Notes under the pieces: model-generated
Told to the model about the DNA's origin: nothing
Database searches by the model: none
The model's input: the letters and a program-made list of their open reading frames with translations, nothing else
Position numbers and translations under genes: made by a program
Assembly: GCA_036362985.1 (NCBI GenBank)
Contig: JAYGXS010000007.1
Span: 26,842,910 to 26,906,909, forward strand
Direction: 5' to 3'
DNA: 64,000 bases
Source: Ligula intestinalis
Lineage: Eukaryota > Platyhelminthes > Cestoda > Diphyllobothriidea > Diphyllobothriidae
Shown here: positions 1 to 10,739 of the stretch, in pieces
How positions within the stretch are numbered: the stretch's first letter is position 1
Layout of the letters: each line of letters opens with the position of its first letter

Positions 1-3000
1 TTTATGGACACGTTACTTAACCTTCCTAACGGTATGCGTAAATATATGACTGCCCTTTCAAGGAAGGCATACCACATGGAGTGTTGAAATGCTAAATGAA
101 AATGCAACTACAAATCGGTCCGAAATATATTTCAAAATTGGGTGGTTTAAAAAAGAAACAACTAAGTTTACGTTTTCTTTGGGTCTAATTTTCAAAAGAC
201 ACGACTTGCAAAAAAACAACGAGACTCAAAGATTTTGCAAGGCCATATTTGTATTAAAAATTAATTTTTAAAAATAAGCAAAAATTGTATTTCAAAAAAT
301 GTCAGCCGAAATCATGAAATCATGTACCAATTAGCGTACAGCTGAATCTCAATATAATTCCGACACATCAGAAACCCCGCTGTCAAGCGAAGTGTATCTT
401 AACTATCAGCAAGACGCATATTCGTTAGTAAAATATATCTTTAAGTAGAAGGCCTTTTTCTGATTGATTTTTATTGCCCCAATAAATGTAAATAATTTGT
501 AGACAACATGCACAAAAAGTCTATTGTGCGTTCGCTTGGTAGCAATTTACGTATTGTTTGGATTATATGCTTGAAGAAAGAGCAGATTTTTGTTTTTGAG
601 AGGTTAACGATAGCGCAAGGTGCACTCCATAAGCAACGTATCTGTGCATTTGTTCATACTGCTTATAAAATATATGGCCAAGTCCACATCCATAGCAAAA
701 TGTTATGAGCTATATGAATTCTTCTTTGCACCGTAGGGAAATTTTCAATTTTCCTAAGACAAAACGTATGCAGCATATAGGTTTGAGATCAAAATTAATT
801 GGCGATTTAGAAATATTTTAAAGTCGAATGACACACTTTGTTTAAATATAAAATTGGAAGAAGGCGTAATTTGCAACCAAACGAATTTAAGGAAGCATAT
901 TTAGGGCGTTTCTTCTGTAACACATTTTTTACTAGATAAAGGTAATGAAAACCTGAAGGAAAAGTCATAGTACTGAGATAACCATTTTTTAAAGAAGATA
1001 CTTTCTTTTAAAGGGGGGTCAAAAGGAAACGCACTCAAAAGCTTGTATCCTTCTTTGACTGTATATATATTGAGATTAAGCCAAATGCTGGTCAATATTA
1101 CACGCATACTTAAATAAAAGTCCGAATTGAAAGCACATTTCAGAATTGTAGCTGATTTTTCATGTGAAAAACAATTAAATATACAATTAAATGTACAACT
1201 CAAGTTATTATCTCATTTAAAAGCTGCAGTCATCGCGTATTCGAAATACCATGGAGCTATGCCGCACAGTGAATAATCTGCAAACTTCACTTAATTAGTA
1301 GTTCCTAAACGAAAACATACGTTGAAATTTCAATAAGTATTTTAGGGACAGGAAATTGAAAGTACATGGACAGCGACCGTCCCGGCCCTCCTTCTCAACA
1401 CTCTACTGGCAACTTCTAATGGCGCATGAAAATAGTGCGCCTTGGATCAAGGACACTACTGGTCAGCACTTTTTTTATCTGCAGTTTACGATGAGTGACG
1501 ATTGCAGAAATTTTTATTGCGATTACTAATCCACTGCTCGGTACTTCACCGACAATGTAGGAGACACAATTCAATTTTCATTCCGAAAATATCTGCCATC
1601 ATCATTTTGCGAACCCACAATGCGCGTCCGAGATGTTCGTTTAAACCAATTGGTTCGGAAACAACATCATCATGGCTGCGCTCTATACTCAAGTCCTGCG
1701 GGCGGAAATGAGACATATTCAGCCACTTGTAAGCAGAGATATCTCCAGTCTGCCGGTTGCTATGTGAATAACTCTGAGGACTGTAGAACCTCGACTTCAA
1801 AGGGAAACGGTGAAAAATATGTCTTCCGAATATTCCCGATCTCAGGTGACATGAACTGAGTCGGTATTATGCAAGTGTGGTTGCTGATGAATGCGAAAGT
1901 AGGAAGCGTTTAAACCTCGGGTGTTTAGAGTGGGTTTTCGTTAGCAGTGCTTTTTGTCAGTTAGGATGTAAAACACTAAAATGCAAATATTTGCACAGTA
2001 GTAAAAAAAACTCACTGAATACCCAACGTCTTTTCATTGCGAACTATGGAAAAGGATAGTCAAAATCTAGAGGTTTACATGAAATCCATATCTATTATGA
2101 AGACAGGCCTTATTTCAATTTTTGTATTTCCGTTTCTCAACACATGGCGTAACGTGCTAGGCATGTAAGTGCAGCTAGCTGATATGCCGATGTCGGAAAC
2201 TTCAGCTCTCAGTACGGGAATACTTAGCAGCCGTTAGTGCAGAGTGAAGTGGGTGAGCGACCTCATTATGCATGCGATCACAATAAAGCTTGAGCGCTTT
2301 AAATTCCCGGTGTATTATTGTGTCAGCTAATAAAGCATAAAAATGCCGACTGTTGAAAAGAGCATTCGGAGGATACACTCTGAAGTGGCCAGGGCTTTTG
2401 TAAGCAAGGCCGAAAGAATAACCAGGAAACAGTAGAAGATGAGAGGGAGAAACCAGGCATTGGTAGATTGACACATTAGGACGTGATGGGTGGGATATAA
2501 TATAGATATTTATGAATATTAATGAATAAAGTTCCACTCTGAAGAGTTAATGGAACATTAGATGCCAGAGTAACACTGCGGTACCGGAAAGATGATATCT
2601 CATCCGGCAGGACGTCTAAGGATTCAGGACTAGAAGAAGGTCACAATCGGTATACGCGCTGGACTGACTCCTGATTATTCAGTCAAACAGCATTAGCTTA
2701 AAACCATGCTGAGACATGGTCTTGACCATTTTGAGTACCCGGAGATGTGTGGGACTTTTGGGAGAATGACCAACAACCAAATCACCACTATAGTTAGTAT
2801 ACAAATATTCGTTTGGCGATCGTGAGTCGTCAGCGTGGACGGAGAAGAGGTAAGGGGGTAAGATAGACTCTTGGAGACCTGCAAAATTTTTCGGAAGGAC
2901 GGTGGATTTTCGCTTGCCACATTGAACAAAAAGGAAAATATTCCTCAGGCCAAGAAACAGCCCAGCCGGAAAAAGCGCATGGTGACATTTTATTCAAAAG

Positions 3001-3660
3001 GATATCGCATGGGATAGTATTAAATGCTAAGGAGTTGTCAAAAAATGCGTATTCTTACGTACCGTAACCCATATCTTAATCGCTTACCACAGAATGAATT
3101 ACAAGAGCAAACTCATCTAGGATACAACGCCTTGTTTTATGTGTGAAATGTATATGTGACCTGATTGTAAACGGGCAGACATTTGTCAGTAAGGGAGTAC
3201 TTGGAGAACACAAAACGATCGAGTGCCTCTTTTTAGAGCAATTATTGAACAACAGAAACTCTTATGTCCGCTTCTTGTACTCCTCTTACGTATATCACCA
3301 ACCTCTGAATGACTTTAAAAATGGATTCAATCAAAGCTTTGAGAGCAAAGGAGATTACTGGTGCTTTTATTCATTTCGAACTTTCTTACTATAATGAACA
3401 ATGAACTTTTTGGATCACAAATTGCAGTAGTAGCAGGAACGTCACGCAGGTAACTTTTCTGAACCCCAGTGAATTTTGAAAATTTCCACTAGAATTGAAT
3501 ATGCGAAATCCAGGAAGTAGTTAAAAAGAAGAAAAATAGACCACTGGAACAAGTGTTTTACTGTCCTGACATCTTTTAATTTTGTCGGGAATCCTTAATC
3601 ATTAGTAATCGTAACAACGTCGGAGACATGCATGTACATTATCACCCTTATCTGCGCATG
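1..3660. other. No gene recognised (AT-rich intergenic DNA)
   Basis: I read both strands for retroelement, transposase and conserved-domain motifs and recognise none. Open frames here (for example 901-1203 minus, 1546-1800 minus, 2202-2537 minus) overlap each other, lack domain motifs and look like chance. The stretch 1370-1800 is somewhat richer in G+C but gives no recognisable product. It may be unique spacer or very old repeat. Confidence 0.5.
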
Positions 3661-3770
3661 TGCCACAATTTTCTACGATTACCTATGATGAAGGTTTTCC
3701 GACGGAACCCGAAACGTAAGGACAACAAAGCTTTTGTTCCAGTGGTCGCTTCTTCTTGTTGTTCTGAATT
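3661..3770 (+). mobile_element. Solo Penelope-type 3' tail with hammerhead-like core
   Basis: This is a short piece with the layout seen at other PLE ends in the window. It has a core ATGATGA (3685-3691; C3 of a hammerhead replaced by A), a stem II formed by GG..CC and AACC pairing, then GAAAC (3711-3715), GTAAGG, and a tail TTGTTCCAGTGGTCGC. CCT before the core pairs with AGG after the presumed cleavage site as stem I. No coding part of a PLE is attached, so it is probably a heavily 5'-truncated insertion. The C3 change should abolish self-cleavage. Confidence 0.55.
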
Positions 3771-4325
3771 TTGAAAATGTGTGAATTTTGGATGTTCAAA
3801 TAACAAAAGCCTACATATGCTTCTCTTCGTATGTAATAATAAGACTATTGTGAAAAGACATTGAGCTTAGTGAAATAAACTCTGTGAATTTATACAATTC
3901 CTTAAAGGTTGTACAAGTAATAGTTAGCATTTACGGTACTGCATTAATAAGGCATTCCAGTAAAATGCTTTACACATTGTATTAACATTTGCGTCTAGTA
4001 TCCGCCACTTTGTGCCGTATCGCGACTTATGGGAGCCCCTGGACTCTGATAGGCCTATTTTATGTGAGACACTACGCTACCATTTTCGTGGCTTACAACC
4101 GGATTTCTTACGATAGCATTTCGTTGCCGGAATACAGCAGAATAATAAAAGCACCGTTCTTTTATTAATAAATAACTAATGCTTAGTTTCCTTCGTTTTT
4201 TCCGCGCTTGATAGATTCAGTGATTTTGCATGGTGGTGGCAGCAATGGCCCGTACAAACGAAATGAGTAATGTAAATTTTCATTATTTTTGTGTTTAGCG
4301 TTAGGTTTCGCGTGAAGCGGTGGAT
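3771..4325. other. No gene recognised
   Basis: Short unassigned stretch between two PLE pieces. I see no coding frame, RNA gene or repeat that I can support. Confidence 0.5.
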
Positions 4326-4575
4326 TGAAAAAAATCTGATTTGTAGATATTACTGTATATATTTAAGTCAAGTTAGATGAACGAACGTTTTCGAATAATT
4401 CATCATCAGGCAATACAGTAATATATTGGAGGGTAGGGTTAACGAACGTTTTAGGCAAACCGATCAGCAGTAACAAGGGAGAAGAGGGAACAGAGATGAA
4501 AAGGGGTCAAAGGGGATCAGACTGTAGTCTTAATTAGAGACCAGAGAAACCAGGGTGGGGAAAGGAGTCCAACAA
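4326..4575 (-). mobile_element. Penelope-like element 3' UTR with hammerhead-like motif
   Basis: This lies directly downstream, on the minus strand, of the GIY-YIG pseudogene 4576-5145. Reading the minus strand there is CTGATGA (4403-4409), one extra base, GAA-TTA-TTC as a minimal stem II, then GAAAAC (4388-4392), followed by AACTTGACTT. The same order, with the same trailing AAGTTGACTT-like string, occurs at 16440-16480 and 17442-17486 on the plus strand. This marks the stretch as the 3' end of the same element. Hammerhead motifs in PLE ends are known; activity of this weak version is doubtful. Confidence 0.55.
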
Positions 4576-5145
4576 TTAGTTAATGTCGTCCCGTGGTCCC
4601 TGTCTCGAGTTTTGTTGGGAGAAGTGAGGACGCAAGGTGTCAACTTCTTGTGACGGCGTCATTGTTACACTTGTTTGTGTATTGGAGTCCGTAAATCGTG
4701 ACTCGATCACCCGATTGGCACCTCTGGCGAGAATTTTGGACTTATAAAGTTTGAATGTGCGGCCGGGTCTCGTGGAATGAGCTGCAACTTGAGAATTGGA
4801 ACTATTTCGCCGCACTGCTGCAACGTGTTCAACAAGTGGCGTCTTGAGAAGTTTGCCAATTTTTCTGACACAACTGCTTTGTCCGCAACTGCAGCAGATC
4901 CTGTAGCGGACTCCAGATGTTTCTTGCCGTGGCAGTAGGTCTTTCGGTTTCATTTTCTGACGCCGTATGATTATCTCCAGCCAGCGCACGACTCCAACTG
5001 CAATTGGTGCGAGAAGGCGGCCGAAATCCTTACGATAGTAGCTTGGTAGAAGTGATTTTTCTGCTGACATTTGAGCGATAACCATGTAGATGATTTTAAC
5101 GCGAAAATAGCTTATTTTAACCAGTACCAATCTTCCACCTTGCAT
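4576..5145 (-). pseudogene. PLE GIY-YIG endonuclease domain, degenerate
   Basis: The 189-codon frame carries the C-terminal endonuclease region of a Penelope-like retroelement. The order is typical: a linker with PKDLLPRQETSGVRYRI (about residues 87-103, the GIY part), a paired-Cys region CCSCGQSSC, the altered YIG part (SSCVRKIG instead of a YVG-type motif), the helix ending VEH, then NSQVAAHSTRPG and a C-terminal ARG-NRV block. In PLEs this domain nicks target DNA to prime reverse transcription. Here the second tyrosine-glycine motif is ruined and the C-terminal part after about residue 155 leaves the family pattern, which suggests frameshifts. The reverse transcriptase part is missing. The first 60 or so residues are not PLE-like, so the given start is arbitrary. 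Confidence 0.75.
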
Positions 5146-6437
5146 TATGTTACTTATTGTATATTTGTCTGAGAAGACAAAGTGTACGATTTAAGCACGT
5201 TAATATATTATCTTAAACAACACATTATTTTCCGCTATGATTAGGTTACTCAGCCAGAGAAAAAACATACTTCACGGCACGTTCTCTCTTCTCAAAAGTT
5301 AAATAGGAGCGAATGAATACTGAGGCCATTCAAATTACCAGTACTGTAACCTTTAGCGATATGACATCTCTCAGCTGACAACTTCTGATACACTAATTTC
5401 CGTTGATTCCGAACAATAATTGGAGTAAAAAACAATGCGTGAATATCAGAAATAACGATGTGGTTGCTGGACTGAGAAGATAATTTTTACCTTGGTCTCA
5501 TGAAACCATAAAACCCATTACCACTTTAAATATTTAAAACTTTAAACCTTTAAATATTGCGTAATCTGTGCATGCATTACAAGAGTATATAGTGATATCT
5601 GATAAAGATTTCCCGAAAAAATCCGACAGGTCGGGGAAATTAACTTCTCGTCCCTGCGAGCGCCTCCTCCACTCCTCAACGTCTTCCTGAAACGGTTATA
5701 TTTGGTTCTATCAGCAAGTCATGTATAAACTGCGAATTTGCCAATCACATGAAATGTTAGCCGAATGCCTGGAGTGATTTTTCTATTACACTATATTATG
5801 TAAGTGTGGTTGTAAGATCAAGCATCGTGTGGTCTAATCCTGTAATGATAACACACCTTTCTACCTGCCTGCAAAAACTGTACTTGTTAAAAGCGACTGC
5901 CTAAGCAGCATACATTTTATTTTTATTGATTTTCGCTGCTCTTAAAAATTAATATATTTACCAGAAAAGTGTTCAAGGCTATCCTTCATAGTCATCATTA
6001 GCTAGACGGTCACGTCTTTTTAAAATTGTATACTCGATAAAAGGACTATACGTCCGTTGTAAAAGGTGTCCAATTACGAGTGACCCAACGAGTATTTCTG
6101 GTTGCCTCGTGTTCACTATCCAAATTTATTTTTCCGCGCTCATGATCTTGAAGGTATCACAGACATCCACAATAGTTAGTATGGGACGGAATTGTTTCCC
6201 TCACTGATTTTGAAACGGCCACTTTGCGTACTATTTACTCCTACAAGGAGGATGTATGTTTTCTCTCTAGAACACCCTTGCTCAGCGAACATGGTCAGCC
6301 TAATTACTACGCTTATCTGGGATAATTTATAACCTCTATGCCTCCAAACTACGCCCTCATCATGCGAGAAAATTTTGAGACCAACACTGTTTACTGCGTT
6401 ATTTTTAGAAAGTCATTGGCCTTAAGTAAACAAAATC
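5146..6437. other. No gene recognised
   Basis: AT-rich sequence with no recognisable coding frame, RNA gene or close repeat inside this window. It ends where a dispersed repeat shared with 12935-13245 begins. Confidence 0.5.
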
Positions 6438-6755
6438 AGAAATCTCGTGAAGAGGGGGGGAGACTCAACGAGTCTGCTGGTTAACGAGACTTGTTGCAGG
6501 AAATAGGCTAATCATCGCTTGCGTCCGGTTAGACTTGTCAACACTTATTAGCGAACAGCGAACGTAACAAGCGTTGACTGTCGCGGAGAGATAGTAGGCA
6601 AAGGGTGATTGAGATCATTTTCCAACCGACATCCAAAAAAATGCGTCAAACTTACTCACACCTACAGGGAAGCCTCCTCATTTTCACCCGCTAACTGTAG
6701 TAATAGACTGACTTCAGAACGGTTTTTTTTATGTACCAAAGTTTCATTCAACAGA
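6438..6755 (+). repeat. Dispersed repeat I, copy 1
   Basis: This about 315-bp stretch matches 12935-13245 in the same orientation. Shared landmarks include GGTTAGACTT, GAGATATAGTAGGCA-like, CTCACACCTACAG, TTCACC-GCT and GACTTCAGAA. It has no coding content. Homology stops where the PLE relic starts, so the PLE probably inserted into or next to this repeat. The first codons of the frame starting at 6731 therefore belong to the repeat, not to the PLE. Confidence 0.6.
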
Positions 6756-7440
6756 AGGGTAACTTAGTCCACTGCTTAACGCAAGGAGCCAGAAAAATCT
6801 GCTCGGAAGACAGTATTGAACTGGAGCTCCAGAAAATTCACCACCACCTGCATCGAGAGAATGGATATCAGGACAGATTCATCATCAAGAATATGATGGA
6901 GACAGAAACAAAACCCACCACACCTACTGTGGAAAAGAAGGCCCTATTTCCCAAAGTCTCCTTCAAAAAGGATATGGCAAGCGAACTCCTAAGAATACGC
7001 CACAACCAAGCCGTATCCCGAGCCTTCCCAGCAGCAATAATCCTGGTGTTTTTCTCAAGAAACCCGGTCATGCAAGGCGAAGGTAGGGATAAACTGCCAG
7101 TTCACAGCAATTTTATGTGCACCTACTCATTTTCTTGCTCCTGTGCAGCAGATTATATAAGTAGTACGAGTCGGCGCTTTTCCAAAAGAAGACGGAAGCA
7201 CCTCCCGACATGGCTGGCCAAAGATGAAGCCAGAAGCATCACCAGTGCCATTATTGTCCATATGTTTGGCTCCAGACCTCCTGTGGACCCTAGCGAAGCC
7301 ATTAAGGTAATCTATAAGGTTCCGCCAAATTGCTCAACAATTCTGGGCCAGTGTTTGCCAGCAACAGCAGAGGCCGGTTATGAGCGCGTAACGTAACCTC
7401 ATGCAAGCCCCGAGCTTAGCATGGTCAAGGGTTACATGAG
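6731..7440 (+). pseudogene. PLE C-terminal linker and GIY-YIG endonuclease relic
   Basis: A 221-codon frame (6731-7396) covers the region after the RT and the endonuclease of a PLE. The opening residues are host repeat. PLE-like text starts near LVHCLTQGARKICSED, followed by ENGYQDRFI (the NGYP-type motif at the RT-endonuclease junction), a basic linker, then CTYSFSCSCAADYISS, in which the usual GAGYIGR motif is mutated, SRRFSKRRRKHLPTWL, IKVIYKVPPNCS and an ending that leaves frame just after a LATAEA-like block. The same endonuclease subfamily, with a CSCGAGYIGR-type motif, is seen at 15.8, 17.6-18.0, 33.3-33.8 and 36.6-37.0 kb. The RT domain is absent and the YIG motif is lost, so it is dead. 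Confidence 0.8.
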
Positions 7441-8032
7441 CGTCTGCATCTTTCCGCGCTTTCTCTCCCTCCACCCTTCTCCCTGTCCTGATTCAACAAA
7501 CCTTCATTCCCTCGCAGGCAGTCGAGAACTATGAGCGCCAACCCTCTCCCCAATTTCCATGACTTAGCTGCCTGTAGTTTTTAAAAAAATTATCAGCATG
7601 CTACATTTTACTCCCTCCCTATAGAAGTGTAATGGCTAGTTGATATTCGCGGCCGGTATCTGACCTTCATTTGTATGTATCCATCTGTGCGAATCCTTAT
7701 CTGGCTAGTTTTGCAGAGTCACTGGTGCTCCGAGTTGATAAACAATTTAAATCTTTCCGGCGACACAAGATGTATGATCATGTGAGGTGTGCATTGACAG
7801 GCAAATCCTCAACGGGTAAATTAATGTGATAAGTTAAGTTTTGTGCGATTGCTGATGAATTTTCGGGTTAAAAAGCACTTACAGGACGCGGAATTGTGGA
7901 CTGCCAGCTGGCCAAAATGATTTAAACAGGTTTGCGATGGGTTGGGCAAGGTCATGCCTTAGATCGAAGAATACTCGTATTCCAGGAACTTCTATTGGCA
8001 TAGGAGACATATGGTCAATCACTGGAACAAAC
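7441..8032. other. PLE tail remnant, then unassigned DNA
   Basis: 7441-7600 is pyrimidine-rich and is probably the 3' untranslated part of the preceding PLE relic, by analogy with pyrimidine-rich tails after the other members of this subfamily (16.2 and 17.3 kb). From about 7600 to 8030 I recognise nothing. Confidence 0.4.
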
Positions 8033-8311
8033 TTTATTTTTTCCTAAGCTTTCGAGCTCTTACAAGAGCCCATCGTCAGAGGCGGAGAACAGTAACAAAT
8101 GTGGAAGCTACTTGGGGCGTGTGTACAATAACTTAAATTTTGAACGTGTAGCAAATCAATAATTGTGTGTGCTGCCCACTTGCCACTGAGGGCTGTGCTA
8201 GACTGTGCCAGCAGGCAAGATCGACAAGCTGAGTGGAAATATTTACAGAAAAAGAATCGTCAACAAAAAAGTAATAGTTTTTTTGGGAGGGATGGGCAAT
8301 TAAAAAGTCAT
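8033..8311 (-). mobile_element. PLE 3' end; inverted-repeat arm 1
   Basis: This is the 3' untranslated end of the minus-strand PLE whose endonuclease lies at 8500-8985. Bases about 8088-8311 recur inverted at 9006-9243 on the other side of that gene, so the relic is flanked by inverted copies of its own 3' end. On the minus strand the arm is followed by a hammerhead-like core, AATAAA (8033-8038) and the tail TTTGTTCCAGTGATTGA. PLEs are known to carry LTR-like repeats in direct or inverted orientation, which fits. Confidence 0.7.
8043..8082 (-). ncRNA. Hammerhead ribozyme-like motif (PLE type, minimal stem III)
   Basis: Minus strand: CCT, then CTGACGA (8073-8079), a bulged T, GGGCTCT-TGTA-AGAGCTC as a seven-pair stem II with one G-U pair, then GAAA (8050-8053) and GCTTAGG. 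CCT and AGG pair as stem I, AG and CU form a two-pair stem III, and the predicted cleavage site is CUU. Stem III has no loop, so a monomer could hardly fold. Such minimal versions are thought to act as dimers. The extra T after CTGACGA is unusual and lowers confidence in activity. Confidence 0.55.
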
Positions 8312-8499
8312 AGGAGAAGGGAAGGAGGATGAGAAGAGAGTGATTATGTAGGCTTGGGCGCCAAATGTTCACGTCAGCATCAAAAGTGGGATGATTATGG
8401 AGGATTTTGGGCCAATTGATTACGGCGGGCGTCTGGATGTGATCGTTTGCAATAGCGTAAGGCCCTGTACGCTGGCGCCAATTCGACACATCTGTTGAC

Positions 8500-8985
8500 C
8501 TAATTCTCATCCGTGGACCAGGCTTCGATAAATTCTCTGCTCGTCTTGTTTCCCGCGTGGGCGAGTACCTTGACGGCAGCGAAGTTGAACTGATGTCCTG
8601 TTTCGTAGGTGTGAGTTGCAACTTGTGATGATTCGTCGCCTAGTCGCACGGCCTGCTTGTGTTCACGTATATGCGATCCGAGCATGCGTTTCGTTTGGCC
8701 TGTATAATTACAGGGACAGTTTAGGCATGGAATACGATATACTACACCAGATTGTCCATTCTGCGTAAGCCAGTCTTTTATTTTCATCGTTTTGCTGTGC
8801 ATTGAAGCTTTGGGTCTGTGTGCAATTCCATCACCTAGCCTCGCAGCGATGCGCTCAGTCGCTACTGAAACGTCTTTTATGTACGGCAGAGCGTACCATA
8901 TCTTCGGTGGTTCTTCTGTTTGGTTCCTCCGAGGCCGAACGCGTTGGCATTGGTTTATAAATGCTTTTGGATAACCGTTCCGCAT
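8500..8985 (-). pseudogene. PLE GIY-YIG endonuclease domain, well preserved
   Basis: The 161-codon frame begins with the junction motif NGYPKAFINQC, runs through a linker (IKDVS...GIAHRPKAS), then GVVYRIPCLNC (GIY part) followed by NYTGQTKRMLGSHIREH (YIG part, catalytic-helix Arg and Glu region), ESSQVATHTYETGHQF, and REFIEAWSTDEN. These are the landmarks of the PLE nicking endonuclease in the correct order. A stop follows EAWSTDEN, but homologous text continues in the same frame beyond it on the minus strand (VNRCVELAPAYRAL), so the stop is a single nonsense change. The RT is missing. Of the PLE endonuclease copies here this keeps the best active-site motifs. It is flanked by inverted arms at 8088-8311 and 9006-9243. 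Confidence 0.85.
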
Positions 8986-9005
8986 AACTGGTCATGGAGA
9001 TGGCC

Positions 9006-9243
9006 TATGACTTTTTTAATTGCCCATCCCTCCCACCATAAACATTACTTGTTTTGTTGACGATTCTATTTCTGTCAATATTTCCACTCAACATTTCGAT
9101 CTTGCCTACTGGCACAGGCTAGCACAGCCCTCAGTGGCAAGTCGGCAGCATACCTAATTATTGATTGCCTGCACGTTCAAAATTTAAGTTATTGTACACA
9201 CGCCCCAAGTAACTTCCACATTTGTTACTGTTTCTCCACCTCT
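9006..9243 (+). mobile_element. PLE 3' end in inverted orientation; arm 2
   Basis: This is the reverse complement of 8088-8311 with scattered differences. The shared strings include CTATGACTTTTTTAATTGCC, TTGTTGACGATTCT, TCTTGCCTACTGGCACAG and TGTACACACGCCCCAAG. The match ends just before the point where the hammerhead-like core would follow, so this arm lacks the ribozyme and tail. It places an inverted copy of the 3' end at the 5' side of the endonuclease relic. Confidence 0.75.
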
Positions 9244-9699
9244 TACGATACGCTGGTAAAATATGGGGATATTTTTCGAGCGATTATAAGGTGCTCCTCT
9301 TGGGGAGACATTTTTGATGCGAGTACAGAGTGAACTTAAGTGACTTCCTTGACTTTTCTCTCTTAGACAGTTGACTCCGTATCTCTCTCCATTATTCTTT
9401 GAGCTTAATTTCACTACTTTAAGGTTGTATAGATCATTCACGTGCTAAACCGTTTTTTTAATAATTAACCGCAGAAGTCTAAGAAGAATTTCAGATAATG
9501 CGTTACATCTACCGGGTGAGGCGTAGAATGAGACATTCCAAGTAGCGCAATGAGTATTTTCAATCAGTCACTACTTCTTTATGGGCATCTCAAATAATGT
9601 GTTCAGTTCAGGATCCAGAACGTAATAAAAATTTTAATGGATCCTAGATTTGTTGCTTAGGAAATCCTGCTTCAGCAGTCTGCTTGCTGTTCCGTATTG
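9244..9699. other. No gene recognised
   Basis: Unassigned AT-rich stretch between the PLE arm and a SINE. The frame at 9184-9441 on the minus strand overlaps the arm and has no domain motif. Confidence 0.45.
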
Positions 9700-9930
9700 G
9701 TGAGTTCCATACGAGCAGTAGCCTGGGCAGACAAAATCGATCTAAGTGTGATTAAAACTCAAAAAGCTAGGCGTGGTATTTATAACTCAATGTGTGGAGC
9801 ATTGGAACCAAGTAAAGGCCTTCCACACTATGTGTGTTCAAATCCCGCCAAATGCCATGAGTTTTTTTTCACAATTGGGTCAACTTAAATAAACATATAT
9901 TTCCAGTGATCAAATCTTCTACTTCTGACT
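9700..9930 (+). mobile_element. tRNA-derived SINE with a PLE-like 3' tail (copy S1)
   Basis: A tRNA-like core at about 9770-9860 has a degenerate box A region (TAACTCAATG-TGG) and a good box B (GTTCAAATCCC, 9836-9846). A leader before it (AATCGATCTAAGTGTGATTAA) is shared with the SINE copies at 12.2 and 22.6 kb. After the tRNA-like part comes TTTTTTTTCACAATTGGGTC, then AATAAACATATATTTCCAG and TGATCAAATCTTCTACTTCT. That last part resembles the tail of the PLE ends (compare 25455-25495). Pol III transcription is inferred from the boxes only. Confidence 0.55.
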
Positions 9931-10364
9931 GCTTGGGATGACACGTATCAATAACCCTAGTGACTGCTAAATGCGATCAGCTGAGTTCCAGTAAGCAGTT
10001 CAGAAGATATATGTGAAAGTGTAATTAAATGTAGCCAGGTAACCTTCTGTATGTCTGAGACTTTCATGGCCATAACCAGAGTGTCTTCACTTTTCAGAGC
10101 TGACACGTAGCGGAATCAAGTTGAGCGTTTGAATTTTAACGTATCCAATATCAAGGGCCAACCGTTAGCCACGACTACTGAACACCAATATAACTACGAC
10201 AAAGAGCAGAAGAAGCAGGCCGAATATCGATAAAGGACTGTGTAGGAGGGAAGGGGACTAAATCTTTCAAAATGGAACACCTTAGGCCCGAAATATTCAA
10301 TTCATACATCATGTGTTGTTCTTAAAAGCAGCTTTTCAGGATTAGAAAAATGCTTTTGGTATAT
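9931..10364. other. No gene recognised
   Basis: Unassigned sequence between the SINE and dispersed repeat J. I see no supported feature. Confidence 0.45.
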
Positions 10365-10739
10365 AAAAACTATTTGCTTTATTCATCAGCGGGTTGGTTT
10401 ATGGCGTGTTGCCAAAGGAGCAACAGTTGCTTGCTAAACGACAAGCAGTAAGGCTGCCCCGTTCACTGAGTAGCTAGCTTTGTCTGCCTCCATCTCTGAT
10501 GCTAAAAGAAACAAAACATGGATCCAACACTCGAGATAAGAAGCCCTGGATTTTATTTAACGGTCTACTTTTCGAGATCAGCTACTAGCTGAAAGTGTAT
10601 CGCGTTCGCATCCACCAAAAGTTTTATTATATTTGTCACGGTCAGGAGAACCCGCTACTTGAAGTATTATCACATGTAGTTTCTACATAACTGCGAAGTT
10701 GCGTGCTTATTATCCATGAAAAGAGCTGGCAGATGGTTT
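10365..10739 (+). repeat. Dispersed repeat J, copy 1
   Basis: This matches 13545-13900 in direct orientation. The best block is GTTTTATTATATTTGTCAC followed by GTCAGGAGAACCCG. Weaker agreement covers the stretch before it (TTTGCTT-ATTCAT) and after it (GCGAAGTT-GTGCTTAT). It is non-coding in both copies. Confidence 0.5.
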
